Shown: piece after piece, positions 23,798 to 35,751 of the stretch | Numbering within the stretch: the first letter of the stretch is position 1 | How the letters are laid out: every line of letters starts with the position of its first letter | Assembly (NCBI GenBank): GCA_021234155.1 | Contig: JAJEKV010000002.1 | Coordinates: 27,273,299 to 27,337,298 of the forward strand | Reading direction: 5' to 3' | Origin: Isoetes taiwanensis | Taxonomy: Eukaryota; Streptophyta; Lycopodiopsida; Isoetales; Isoetaceae | Length of the DNA: 64,000 nucleotides | Position numbers and translations under genes: made by a program | The notes under the pieces: generated by a model | Told to the model about the DNA's origin: nothing | What the model saw: the letters and a program-made list of their open reading frames with translations, nothing else | Databases searched by the model: none

Positions 23798-25597
23798 GAT
23801 AAGATTGATGTGTTGAGTGTATTTATAGCCATTTTCTTGAAAAGCATTTGTTATCAGCTCAAGATACTTTTACTTCAAATTTCAAATTGGATGATGCAAA
23901 AATAGTAGAGGCATCTTAGTCATTCACGTAATGGTGTGTGGTTGGATGTTGACTAGAACCTTTATAATATAAAAGCAACATGCATTACTAAATGTTCAGC
24001 CCTTGAGCACGTCCACGCAAAAGTGCTTCGCCTAGAAGGAACAGTCAAGGTCCATCATCTTGATATATACAAGACATTCTGCTCTTTTGTTTTGTGCTTA
24101 TGCTTCCTTTCCACATGAAGGGGCTCTGTACTTTCAAATCAGAAGGTAATATTCTCAAATGATATTCCTAATGCATAAGGAATGTACTTCATCTTCTAGC
24201 GAAAATGATTGTTGGCCACATTCGAGACTTTCCTAGCCTACAAGATGCTGAAAATCACATGAAGGCCATTTACATTCAAGTGAAAGATAGCCATTCAAAT
24301 TTAGATCCAAATATTAGCCGGCTACTTAATAGAAACCTCTATTTATATAGGCAATGATATATCAAAGCATCAATTGGCAAGATCACATGCTAAACATTCC
24401 ATGATATGGTGTTTGAACAAATTCTCAAACTCTGCAAGGCATGCTAAGAGCTGTTTGAAGTCATTGAGCACAAAAACGTTTATAATTGTTGAGCCAAAGG
24501 AAATAGTGTATCTGGTAGTATGAAAGAGGAAGTCCATCATTGTTGAGCCAAAAGAAAGAGTGTACTTGGTAGTATAGAAGAGATTTTTCTGCATACCATA
24601 GAAGAGTCTACAATCTGTTGAAGAATTAGATGCGCAATACAATTCATGTAGATTAAATAATTTTTCTATAACTGCCTTAATTTCATAATATTATAAATTG
24701 CATTTGAACAATGCTTTACCTTGCATCATGGAATGACCTTTCGAAAGGACCTAGACAAATTAACTTGATTGAAGTCCAACCTATAACAACCCAAGTAACT
24801 CCCAGATGTTGGTAACTCTTGCAAATAACTCCAAATAGAAAGAAGTCAACATACAACTCTCTTCTAACAATAACTTCAATTGGGATCTAACTCAATATAC
24901 AACTATTAATGCATTATGATAACCAATTTTTTAAATGCATTTTCATGTGTAGTTTTGGCTGAGACGCAAATGGACTTATGCTATGCCAAGTTTTTTTGCA
25001 TCATCGTAGATCTGCTTTATTTTGGATTACGTGCAATATGTATGTACAACATTATGAAGGAACCGTATCTGTAATTATTCTTTAGAAAACCCATATGTAT
25101 CTCTTTATGGAAAAATCAAACACCAAATTTCCTCGCTAATTGAGCCCTTTATGCCACTTCATCCCCTCTCCCCTTCTTTCAAACCCTACAATCAAATTCA
25201 AATTCACAAAATTATCTATAGTAAACATCGCGCCATGGGCCTTCCTACCCCACTATACCAATTCTAATGTAAGACTTTGTTGCCAAAGCCTAACAATGCT
25301 GTGCAAAACTTAGTAATCATACATGTTTACTCCATATATTCATCCAACACTAAGAAGGATAGGCCAAAACATGTCAATATATAAAAAAAATAAGGCTACC
25401 CCAAATCTATGCACCTTCTCTCATTTGTGAGGTTGGACATATCAGTTTATTGTCCATCCCTATATTTTATAGAGGTTAAAGTGAAAGTCCATAGGCATCT
25501 AGAAGAAGCAATAACTAATTATCCAAATGCAACAAGAGGCAACATCATCTGCAAAAGCAAGGATTAAGCTCAATTTCTAGAATAGAACCGTATTTAT
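23798..25597. other. No gene seen
   Basis: AT-rich sequence that may be the body of the Helitron whose 3' end is at 25,626. The 5' end could not be placed. A minus frame at 24,370-24,642 holds a short internal repeat (SFGSTxMDFLFHTTRYTISFG) and is not recognisable as a protein. Confidence 0.4.
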
Positions 25598-25626
25598 GCC
25601 CGGCAACGCCGGGCACCCGTTACTAG
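25598..25626 (+). mobile_element. Helitron 3' terminus
   Basis: The hairpin GCCCGGC-AAC-GCCGGGC (25,598-25,614), then 8 nt, then CTAG (25,623-25,626): the standard Helitron 3' structure of a short GC hairpin just before CTRR. It belongs to the same family as the ends at 39,997, 45,026, 45,614 and 63,063. The 5' end of this copy was not found. Confidence 0.75.
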
Positions 25627-25794
25627 GCTAAATTTAAACTTGGTTATAAAATAAATGCACCTAACGCAGTCCGGAAGAGACATGGTCACAAAATTTGAGT
25701 TTTGGTCTTGACGGGTATTTTGTAAAGACATGAAAATATAATGTGTATTTGGCGGGACATGATCTCAGCGCAAATGGATCCTCCCTGAAATCCG

Positions 25795-26870
25795 TTGTTT
25801 TTGGCTCGAAACACCTTATCAGAATTAGAAATTTATTTCAAAGAATGGCGCTATCTCGTTCCTTCCTTCCATGGTAAATTCAAGGTTCAATTCCTTGAAA
25901 GGGGATTTTCGTGGAGCTCTTCTAAACCAGATATTCAATGGCAGATATTCGGGTGTGTTTGCAATCTAAAGAGTATGGCCCAAGCTGGTCCAGAAGGCAA
26001 GGTGGATTGAAGCCCAAATTAGATGAGAACCTTTTGAGAATCATGGGTGCAAAGCATTCAGATATATGGGCAAGGGGACATATTTATCCAAGAGATCCTA
26101 TAACAGGTCAGTTTCCTGATTTCAACTCTGTGTCAGGTCTGGTAAAATTTATGTGTGAAGGAAAAGCAGGCTTGTTAGGATATTGCGAGAACATGAAGAT
26201 GTACATACAACAATTGTGTTGTCGATTGCAAGACACAAACAGAATTATTAACAAAAGTGAGCAGCAAATGAACATAGTGGCACAAGAGAAAGAACAATTG
26301 GAAGCCAAGATAAAATTTCTAGAGAAGGAAATTCTACATATGCACCATGATGGTTTATTGAAGAATTTTGTAATGGGGCAAACTAACAAAGAACTGAAAA
26401 CCTTATCAAGCAAGTGCAACATAGCTCAGTCCAGAGTAAAGATCTTGGAGAAAAAGCTACAAAGATTGAAGAAAACACCTCTAGGTCCAAGAGAGAGGAA
26501 CAAGAAAACAAAACCACTTGAGTCGTTGAAACCAGGTTGTGGCACGGCAAGAAGAAGAATTTATGCTATGAAAAGAGTGCTTAACACAAAGAAAAATAAG
26601 AAGGGAGTGAGAACCAATATAGGGCAGCTTGTGAAAACTATTGCAACAAGGGAAGAAGTTCTCTCCATGTTGAATGATCCAACAAATATTTCCTTACGAA
26701 GAAGTGTCATGGAAATGGTTCTAAAAGATTGATGCAGACGAGGTCCAAGCTAATTGTGATACATCGGGTATTAGTAGAGCTGGGTATAGAGCTTTGTTTA
26801 GGACGTTTCAAGATGCACTAAATTCGATGAGAACAAAAAAGGTGGTTGTGCCGCGTCCTTACACTGTGGA
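25795..26870 (+). pseudogene. Unidentified coiled-coil protein, frame-broken
   Basis: Three overlapping open stretches join into one product: 25,795-26,010, then 25,938-26,732 (264 codons), then a shifted frame from about 26,730 reading DADEVQANCDTSG and FRTFQDALNSMRTKK to about 26,865. The middle part has WARGHIYPRDPITGQFPDF followed by about 100 residues of charged coiled coil and a basic Lys/Arg-rich stretch. It lies just right of a Helitron 3' end and may be linked to the open frames at 30.2-30.9 kb. I do not recognise the family. A transposon-encoded or captured gene is as likely as a host gene. Confidence 0.45.
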
Positions 26871-28239
26871 GTGGATAGGCATATTCACGACTTATCCTTG
26901 GATTCGGACCGTAAATAGCGATCCTCGTTTGTGGGGTATGCTCGTACAAGTTTTTTTATACTGTATAATGAGAGTTGTGAAATACTATAAGATTTGAGGC
27001 AAGGTACTCAATTGTGTTGATTTCATACACGTATTATACTGTTTTAGGGGGTATAAAAGGGGCTCTCGCTGCCCTGAAGTCACCCCCCTGTGAATATGCA
27101 CCAAAACCAAAGGGGGTTTTAGGGGGAATTTAATATACGGAGATGGATGAAGAAAGTTGATGTATCCAACCAACCATAATGGCAATACATCAATAGGGTC
27201 TTCGCTATGTGCAGGTGGTGGTTGCGCTAATGGTGGCGGGACTAATTGAAGTTGATTTTCATTTATAGGGTCCTCTGTACAATAATAATGTTTGGATCAA
27301 CATCGTGTTGACTCCAGATGTCGGAGGAATGTCATGTGGAACTGATGGATTGGGAGATTCTATAGTTTGCATTAACATGAAGAAAAGAGATTGGTTAGAT
27401 TGATATTAATTTAGAAAATAAAATTTTAATAGCAAAATAAAATTGAATAAAATAAAAGCATTTGACAATGATATGCTCTACAATAATGTCTTATTCACAA
27501 ACCTTTAGTATTAATAAAATTGAATCAAATAAAAGCTTTTGACATTGATATGCTCTACAATAACGTTTTATTCACAAACCATTGCATGAACATCAACGTT
27601 ACTCTGCAGTAACAATTGGTGAGGTTCATAAAGAACCAGTGACACTTTCTCATGGGTTGCCTGGCTTTAGTTTAACAGGTGAAGAGAATCAACCAGTTTG
27701 GTGATGTGGAGTATGTTTCCTGTAACGGTCGGTGAAGCGAGATCAAGGGTAGAGGTTTTGAAGAAAGCTTGCTCTATTAGCATTTCACGTGTTGTTACTT
27801 CAGCTACATCTATTTCTCTTCCACAATGAAACCATAGTTTATCAATCCATATAATTTTGGATGCTCCATCTCTAGCTTAAAGATAATGCACAAGAATAAT
27901 CTGCCTGTTGTGTGCACAAGAATCTGTTTGTTGATTGAAGCTAAAGGCTGGCTGCTATGAACAATTCGGCAGGCCAGGAATATCCAAGAGTTGGAAGCAA
28001 ACATAAGGCCTAAACTCTAAAATCTTTTTGGATCTGCAACAAATCTTAGAACAAATAAAGGGAAGGAAAGAAAGGCGGGTTTTGCAGGACTATATTGTAG
28101 AACCAAGAAACCAATACCTTGTAAAAAAACCATTATGCTAGCTGAAGAAACATTAAAAAACAAATACCTTTGTAAGTGTGAGCAAAAATCCACCTCGTGG
28201 TAGCAAAAATCCACTCCGGCAACAAGAATCCAAGAGGGC

Positions 28240-28380
28240 AAGTACACATGCACATGCGCACATGCACACACATGCACACACACACATGCACTTGCACTTG
28301 CACATGCACAGTACACATGCATATGCATACAAATTCACATGCACATGCATACACATGCGGAGTGTTCATGCACAAACACA
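28240..28380. repeat. ACATGC/CA-rich microsatellite
   Basis: Irregular runs of ACATGC, ACACAC and TGCACT. The open frames read from it on both strands (His/Met/Thr-rich or Cys/Val-rich) are artefacts of the repeat. Confidence 0.9.
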
Positions 28381-29511
28381 TGCAGAGAAACACAACCACC
28401 CTCGGATTGTTCCAACCAACAAAAATCAACGGCCCATAAAGGATGCACTCTAGAAATACTATTTAGTACACCTCAACGAATACAACAACGAAATCATAGA
28501 AAAACCATGTGAAAAAGTGTATAAAAATCTAAAAGCAACCCCCTGTTATTGTGCTACATATTCCAGAACAAAAAAGCTACTGACAATGAATGTGATATCA
28601 TCGGCTTAAACCAAAACAACAATGTCTGGTTTGACATGGACGCTTTACTGAAATTCATGGTAGTCTTTTATCAGGTATGCGACACAACCAATCTCTTTGG
28701 AGCTTTTTTTTACATCTTCAAATCTAGGCTAACTTTTGTATTAGTGTAGTAAGACTTGTAGTGTTAGATGTATGGCTTTTGCTGCATGCAGATGTATGGC
28801 TGAAATCTTGCTAGGCAAGAATGCTTTGCTAGGTGAGAATGCTGGTGAATGTTAATTGCAGGTCTGTTTGAGACAGTAGATCAGGGTCTGGCCATAGGTG
28901 TTGCTAAGATGCAAAGTTCCCTTGCCATTGTAAGTCCATCCAGCTTGGTTGATGAGGTGGAGTGTTAAGTCTGCTTTAGGCACTGGCTGGAACTTAAAAG
29001 TGGCATAAGATATGGTATGTGCATATAGTAGATAATTGTGGACAGAAAGTTTTGGATGGGTATACAATTGCACTGCTAAGTTGCGACTGTTTTGTGGTAA
29101 AATGTAAGAGACAAAAGAGGCTAGTTGTGCATTTATTTTTCTGGGTGATTAACAATTCCTTAAAGGGCAGAGTAATCTAGTTATGATTGCAGGCTTTTAG
29201 GAGAGCTGTGTGAGGCAAAGTTTCTGCATGCTTAATAGGGCTTTAGTTTAGGGCTATAGTTTTGTGCTACAGCAGCTAGGTGGTGGGCTTGATTGTGGCT
29301 ATATAGTGCATATATTTTTCCTTAAGAAGAAGGGTGTGTTTGCAGGCCTGTACCTTGGTCAGGATATTTGCACCTTAGTCAAGATATTGTGGGATGTGCA
29401 AATTGCACATCTGTTAAGATTGTCGTAGGTTGATTTTAGGTTAGAGGTGCTTTGTAGTCGCTGCATCCTGAAGTTTGAGGATGCCAAGGTGTTGCACAGG
29501 GTGTTGTTCAG

Positions 29512-30112
29512 GTGGGATTAGATTGTGAGGGTTGTGTTTGTGCCATTAATGATAGGTGCGTTTAGTGCAAATCGCTGGCATGCAAGCTTAGGTGGCTTCA
29601 ATGCTGTGCTTTCTCTTTGTTTAATGGTTGTAAGGTGTTGATTTTGTACATTTAAGTTCTTGTTTTAGTTTCATATGGGTTAGGTGCTATCACAAAGGCA
29701 GATACACGTGCATAGCCAAAACGTTTATTCTTTAATGGTTAGGATGTTTTAATTCATAGATCACAGCACCTGCATCACAATTTAGCCATCAGTTGCACTG
29801 TTTTTCCATTCATGTGGGATTAGATTGTGAGGGCTGTGTTTGTGCCATTAATGATAGGTGCATTTAGTGCAAATCGCTGGCATGCAAGCTTAGGTGGCTT
29901 CAATGCTATGCTTTCCCTTTGTTTAATGGTTGTAAGGTGTTGATTTTGTACATTTAAGTTCTTGTTTTAGTTTCATATGGGTTAGGTGCTATCACAAAGG
30001 CAGATACACGTGCATAGCCAAAACGTTTATTCTTTAATGGTTAGGATGTTTTAATTCATAGATTACAGCACCTGCATCACAATTTAGCCATCAGTTGCAC
30101 TGTTTTTCCATC
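29512..30112. repeat. 302-bp tandem duplication
   Basis: Units 29,512-29,813 and 29,814-30,112 differ by only a few bases over about 300 bp. Both begin GTGGGATTAGATTGTGAGGG and end at TGCACTGTTTTTCCAT. A recent event in non-coding DNA. Confidence 0.92.
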
Positions 30113-30202
30113 CGTTGTCTATGTTATATTAGAAATGTCATTATGTTGGTCTTGTTTATCCTATTGGCATAATTGCATCAAATATTGACATGACTGCATT
30201 AA

Positions 30203-30880
30203 ATGTTGAATCAGGTTTATGAGGCAGACGTGCAGGGGAAATTGGAAGTATGTCTCAAGCTTGACGAGATGGAATTGACAAGTAAACATAAGTTTGAGAG
30301 AGTGTCATTGGTTTTAATGAATTATGCTCTTCGCTCAGATTATTTTGAAAAAGGGCAAGTTAAGAAATCAAAGAGGGATCCTCGTTGGTTTTCTGTGCAG
30401 TCAGAAGAACATACGTGGTGGCTTGGGATGTTTTGAAAAAAGAGAATTACACGGTATTAAAATGGGTGTTTGACCAAACAGAGTTGCCTAGACTTATTGG
30501 ATTATACGAGTCAGGAGAGCTACTCAAGGTAGATGGCCATGGTTCTTTTATAAGTTTCACTTGGCATCAGACCTCAAAAGTGAGAAGGCAATGTATAATC
30601 TAAAGTCAACAGGGGCGCAAACTTCGAGAAATTGCATTTACTGCATGTATACCTTGAAGGAGAAAAAAAAAGCAAGAGCACCTTGTGTTGTAATCAGGAC
30701 ATGCCACCAAACAGAGATAAAAAGGATAAAACATTTGACGCAATTTTGCCAATTCCTCTTAATAGAGTGCATTTCTGCACACTTCATGCAATGGTTAGGA
30801 TAGTGGAAAAAATGATTCAACATAGTTGTTGCTTTGTTTGGAACATAAAGATACCCTGTTTGAGTTGGTGGGTTACATGA
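30203..30880 (+). pseudogene. Unidentified protein fragment with Cys pair and LHAMVRIVEK motif
   Basis: After a plausible splice acceptor (CAG at about 30,210) the text reads a KLEVCLKLDEMELTSKHKFE stretch to about 30,430. With frame changes it continues through FHLASDLKSEKAMYNLKSTG, NCIYCM, and FDAILPIPLNRVHF leading into CTLHAMVRIVEKMIQ. The arrangement (substrate-like N-part, C-x2-C, conserved LHAMVRIVEK) suggests a real but decayed protein, perhaps transposon-encoded and possibly the 3' half of the gene at 25.8 kb. I do not know its family. Confidence 0.4.
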
Positions 30881-31550
30881 CTTAGTGCTCAGGCAAATAC
30901 TGAAGGCAGAAAGAAGAAAGGATGGATCGTTTCTGAAATTATTATTGCAAGTGTCCTTTTCTGCGACTGTGACTATAACAATGCAAACATATTGCTGAAT
31001 GGCGGGCAGAAACAAGCTCACATTTTGACAAAACGTTTACAAAACAAAGCTTCATGTTACAGAATAGAATAGAATAGAATTTTCAAATATCTCATTTGAA
31101 ATTCAAATATTCTATCAGCTGTATTTCCAGAATAGCAAACATCATAAATTATCCATTTCAAGCACAATCATTCCTATTGCAGTACATTTTTGTTCATAGA
31201 CAGAATCACAGCCACTTCAAAAGGCGTGTGTATCAAATATTCTTACAGATGTGAACAACAACCATTCTGCACATGTAAGAACCATAATGAGCAAGAGGAA
31301 CAGTCAAAACCATAAAATTGTAGGATTTATTATCATCAAAATGTATGTAGTTACTGGATCTGCAGCATGCGTAGCACAATTCCAGGGCGGCCATGCTTGA
31401 GAGCACAAACCTACTTGAGAACACAAACCTGGGCCATGATCAGAATGAGTGCCACTTGACAATGAATGCAACAAGATACAACAAGGTCATATCCATATGC
31501 ACAAGATACAACAAGGTCATATCCATATGCTTTATAAAGAAAAACTCTAC
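30881..31550. other. No gene; short repeats
   Basis: Contains a short (AGAAT)n run at about 31,062-31,080 and a perfect 30-bp tandem duplication (31,471-31,500 and 31,501-31,530, starting ACAAGATACAACAAGG). Nothing coding recognised. Confidence 0.5.
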
Positions 31551-31628
31551 CTCTTGCTGGTGTGTTTCGATAAGTTCAAGCTGACACGCCAAGCCATGTT
31601 GTGATTCTACCACCTTTGCAACTTCACT
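31551..31628 (-). pseudogene. NUP62: NUP62 exon fragment, copy 1
   Basis: A 78-bp minus-strand exon-like block reads SEVAKVVESQHGLACQ then LELIETHQQEV. It is bounded by an AG acceptor and a GTAGAG donor. This matches the C-terminal coiled coil of nucleoporin NUP62, whose family motif is VVxxQxxLExxLExIETHQ. NUP62 forms the central channel of the nuclear pore. No neighbouring NUP62 exon was found, so this is an isolated fragment. Confidence 0.6.
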
Positions 31629-32302
31629 CTACACAATAATGTGAAACTTTGTCATCATGCCACATAAACAGCTAAAGCGGACGCACCTATGAATTTGAAC
31701 CACTTGAAGCTAAGGGAAGAGAGGGAGAAGTCAGCAGTTTGAGCTCCATCATGAGTTCTGTTCCAGGTGAAGAGTTGTGCATATTTATGAAACTGAACTA
31801 AACAAATAACTTTGTACTAAAGATTAGCTGGTACAACTCATTATTGTGATCAGGGCCGTCTACTTTAACTCCCTGTTATGGAGGACTCTTATCATCACAT
31901 TCTAGCTTCTTACTGCCCAACATGGATATTTACACTTTCGCATCTACATTTCTGCTAGTAGCTAACTGTGCATGTTGCAGAGTATGCTATTGGGCTGGAG
32001 CCTTCTAAAGGGTGCTGCATAAATAGCTCTTTCTATTATTTATCCAGCAGGAGGTAGGTGATGGCGGATAGAGGTATATGAACCATGAAATAGGAGATGA
32101 TACTAATGTCTGGAAGCCTTTAAAGAATGTAGTTAATACACATATCCACGACTCTGTCTGGTATAGTCTTGAAGATTGTAAAAAATCGAATGCTCGTGGA
32201 GAGGAAAAGAGAACAATTTATTCTGCACATTTATTATTCTTCACACTGCCTTATATGGTCTGCTATCTAAACCATGATTCCGATGCTGAAATCATGTACA
32301 GG
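31629..32302. other. No gene seen
   Basis: Sequence between a NUP62 fragment and a receptor-kinase fragment. The first about 60 bp (to 31,687) are shared with the second NUP62 copy as adjoining non-coding sequence. A plus frame (32,078-32,413) runs into the kinase fragment but is not itself recognisable at its start. Confidence 0.4.
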
Positions 32303-32411
32303 TATGTGAAATGTAACAACATACTCTTGGACTGGAATTCGATGTCCATGTTCCAGATTTTGGTCTTGCAAAGTCAGTCCTTAGCACAACGGAGAAGCAC
32401 TTCATGTCTCT
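32303..32411 (+). pseudogene. Receptor-like kinase fragment (subdomains VIb-VII)
   Basis: Reads VKCNNILLD and, after a frame slip of a few bases, HVPDFGLAKSVLSTTEKHFM. This is the catalytic loop (normally HRDVKxNNILLD) and DFG activation-segment start of plant LRR receptor kinases. The HRD residues are lost and the following APEY region is absent. Confidence 0.65.
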
Positions 32412-32877
32412 AAACACGTTGCCAACCATGAAAGCATTTTGATGGCAATTAATGCGGCAAGGATGGTTTCCAGGTATGAGATAATTATACCCCAAGTCAA
32501 CTTATATGCTAGGAATTGTGACATGCATGACAGATTCCAAACACGATCACATTTGTCCGTTTATTGTTTGCAATCTTCCAGTTCATGGTACAACTATTGA
32601 ATAGATGGATAAGCTCTTTTGATGATTTGTCTTGCGCAGGTGTTTGTTTCTTAGCCTCCCAGAGGTATAACTCAAGTATTGTGCAGTTATTATAAATGTC
32701 CAGGAATGCTAAGATGAATGCTAAGATGTAGCATTCAGCTCCTATTTAGCAGATGAATATTGTGCAACTATTACAAGATCTCAGATGTTTTACTGTTTTT
32801 TTCTACTTACGCATTGATTTAGTCATTAAACATTTATTCAACGAACCTAGATACAATTATATTGTTCTAAACTCTAC
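32412..32877. other. No gene seen
   Basis: AT-rich spacer between the kinase fragment and the second NUP62 exon copy. No features recognised. Confidence 0.4.
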
Positions 32878-32955
32878 CTCTTGCTGGCATGTTTGGATAA
32901 GTTCAAGGTGACGCTCCAAGCCATGCTGTGATTCTACTACCTTTGTAACTTCACT
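32878..32955 (-). pseudogene. NUP62: NUP62 exon fragment, copy 2
   Basis: A second 78-bp copy of the block at 31,551-31,628, about 1.3 kb away and in the same orientation. It reads SEVTKVVESQHGLERH then LELIQTCQQEV. It keeps the family-typical GLERHLELI better than copy 1 but changes IETHQ to IQTCQ. The repeat extends into the adjoining non-coding sequence (to about 33,014), so a segment, not just the exon, was duplicated. Confidence 0.6.
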
Positions 32956-33276
32956 CTCTGCACAACAATGCAGAACTTTGTCATCATGCCACATAAACGG
33001 CTAATGTGGACGCAGCTCTTATCACAACTTTCTTCAAGTCTATATTCCTCTATTTCTTTAGTCTCTTGTGCCTTACTATGCACGGAGCTTTCTAGTTGTA
33101 GTTCATGTAGAGAACGTGACTCTCAAGACATAATATAATTCTGACCACTATCACAATGCCTTGTGTACGCTTAACATGGGATTGAGAAACATATTTGCCA
33201 GTTTCTCCATCTTATATGTTTCAATGCCATCAACAAAATCTACATGATTCATGCCAATAAGGTACAAGTAGATTAC

Positions 33277-34884
33277 CTGCTTTCTTTCTAGACCAACAAG
33301 GTATGGAAATTGGAATGGAGGGAATGCACATCCTTCGGCAAATCCATATCTGTGTAACAAGAAGAAGAAATAGCATAAAATGCAGGTTATGGCTCAAGGC
33401 TGCAATTAGAAGTACAGAGCTAATACCAAATCAAAAACAATAAAAACCAAATTGGGAATCGAACCCAACAGTCTGCCACATTGGTTTTTCTGTTTTTTTC
33501 TTTCAATTTATTGCTGATTAACAACCTCAGACTATGAGGAGGAATACAATCTTTACATGTAATCGAAAGTTCTCTCCTGTAACCAACCTTCTTGTTGTCC
33601 TTAAAGAACTGAAACTCAGACAGCCCATGTAGAGATTCTAACAACTTTCTACATTCCATGAGCGTCCATTCCTCTTCAACATCTAGAATATGTGCATCGC
33701 TCTCTCCAATGTTTATAGCCAGTTGGATCGTGGGCGTCCTCAAACAATGTTCCTCCACTGGTTCCAAGACCAAATTCCTTTGTAACAAACATGTTTCTTC
33801 CTCTGTACAAAGTAATTGTAGTATAAAGTCTGCTTTGGTATCCTGTACCTTCAACACGATAAGAAGAAAGAAGAAAAAAATCATTGCAAGCTTCTAAAAG
33901 ATGCAATTATAAAGATGAAATAGAAGAGTACCTAAATACAAGGCTGCTTATGTCGATGGAGCATTCCGTAAGCTGTCCACCTGTTTCATGAAGCTTCGTT
34001 TTCCAGTCACCACAAAAAGCATTGCCAAGCAATTGATCACTAAGGTCACGGAAAATATATGTTTGAGGGGCAGTTCTGAAGGTTTGTATGTCTCTAAAAA
34101 GAAATGCAAATGCATTTATTGGCAGGAAGACCTTTACTTCACATCTAACTCCACCCCTCTCTGTTAGCATTCTTCCAATTTCCTTTGCCAAGAAATAGCG
34201 ATATAGCGTCAATGTTTGCATATCATCAAAAGTTCTTGACAGATCAGTGAGCTTTGGAGCTTCTAATAAGCTGAGTTTACCTATCCTGCCTTCTGCCTTC
34301 GAGTAATGATATGTATGAAACCAAATACCATTACTCCTAAGAATTGGCATAGACAAAGGGAATAACAACTGACCAATACGAAAATGATGAACCTCCAATG
34401 TGTTGGTTATGCTTTGAGCTGGAACCTTATCCTTAAAATCAGAGGAGCAAATACAATTAGCATCCAACTTAGGGAATCCTGGGGTTTTAGCAATTTCTTC
34501 CTTCAGCATGTCAACTGGACTATAAGCATGTGCAACTAGAATCTCATCCACAAATTTACCTCCTTGACTAATTACAAACCCGAGCACTTGTGCTTTCCAA
34601 TGTGAAGATAAATCATCTAGCTTTTTTCGCTTGACAGAATGGTGGCCAGATTGGCGGGGTTTCATTGTCACCCAGGATCCTAGAGAGACGTGCATGTCAA
34701 TCCAATTGCCATCTTCATCCTTCTTATTCCTCAAAACAACCTTCTTGACTTCAGATCGATGCCTAGCCATGGCCTGCATTAAAAAAACAAAAACCCAAAA
34801 TTTTGTAACCTCCAACATAGAACATGAACCGATCAGGTCTAGACAAAATGAAATCAAGAAGATATACCTTTGTTTAAATACCAC
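33277..34884 (-). CDS. Unidentified protein gene, probably three exons
   Basis: The main exon is open for 325 codons (34,884 to 33,907). A start at the internal ATG before ARHRSEVKK, about residue 39, seems more natural than the hydrophobic N-terminus. It reads VLRNKKDEDGNWIDMHVSL, GSWVTMKPRQSGHHSVKRKK and a long, evenly composed globular sequence. After a probable short intron (about 33,840-33,925, borders unresolved) a second block (33,840-33,500) continues with IGESDAHILDVEEEWTLMEC and ELSITCKDCIPPHSLRLLI. A possible third exon at 33,277-33,349 has AG/GT borders and reads YGFAEGCAFPPFQFPYLVG. I do not recognise the family. Protein-like composition and splice signals make this one of the better host-gene candidates in the window. 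Confidence 0.5.
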
Positions 34885-35751
34885 AAGATGGCGCTAGAAT
34901 GCAGACGACAATATGGCGCTTCAATGTAGAGGAGGTCACGAGGTTCTGATTGAGGGAGTTTTCCAAAAAGGGAGGCGGGTTTGGATTCGAATTTTTTGCT
35001 TCGACGGGTTTGTATTCAAAGTTTTTTTTTTTACCCTCAAAATTTGAATTTCGATATGGGTTACACTTAGAAGGTTTTTTCTCGGTGGGTTTGCTAATTT
35101 TGAAAGCACATTAATTCTTTGGTCATTAATGCTCTCATTAATGCATTTGTCATTATTGCTTGATGAGAGTGCAAGTAGGATGCCAGCTAGGAATCCATTG
35201 CCACGTAATACTGGGATTAAAGCAAATGAGCTTCTCTCCTATTGGCAAGCGGGTTTTGCTGACGTGGTTTTTTTTTTTCTCGAAATGGGACATTGTGTGA
35301 TCTCATCTGGCCTCTAATGGCAGTGCGCCCCCAAATCCGTCTTTTTTTTTGGTTTTTTTCCCATATTTTTTAAAGCTCTATTTTTTCCCATATTTTTTAA
35401 AGCTCTATTATTTCACAGCATATGCCATGGGGCGGAATTCTAGCCCTCAAGTGCAAGTCAAGATGGGGTCAAAACCCCCATATTTGACTTACCCATAACA
35501 TTCAACCAAACCATTGAATAAATAAAACATCTCGAAATTGCCAGTTTGACCAAATAAATAATTATGAGCTAGGGGAGTCGAACCCCCAGTAGAAGTTCCG
35601 ACGCTCATCCAAGCATATTAGGAATCCCAGAAGAGGGATGCCTAGTATGCCTAGGGGCCGAAGCCCACTAACTAATCAAACAAGTCAGTACCAACATATT
35701 GTCTCAAAAAAACAGCATTGGAAATTTCGGCCATATTATACAGCAGCAGGC
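34885..35751. other. Gene-free left flank of the LTR element
   Basis: Contains T-rich runs and, at about 35,576-35,592, a sequence whose complement (GGTTCGACTCC) matches a Pol III B box. No matching acceptor stem or full cloverleaf could be drawn, so it is not called as a tRNA. The last five bases (35,747-35,751, CAGGC) are the target-site copy for the LTR retrotransposon. Confidence 0.6.

Larger units (their letters stand above)
26871..30202. other. Intergenic or intron-like sequence with simple repeats
   Basis: No coding region recognised. It contains a diverged tandem pair of about 75 bp at roughly 27,441-27,590 (ATGCTCTACAATAAYGT), an ACATGC/CA microsatellite at 28,240-28,380 and a 302-bp tandem duplication at 29,512-30,112. 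If the open stretches on each side belong to one gene, this would be a long intron. Confidence 0.4.

Noticed and set aside
28133-28453. Overlapping Cys/Val-rich and His/Met-rich ORFs on both strands
   Set aside because: They are translations of the ACATGC/CA microsatellite.
35560-35600. tRNA gene or SINE near a B-box-like sequence
   Set aside because: GGTTCGACTCC is present on the minus strand, but no cloverleaf, matching acceptor stem or convincing A box was found.
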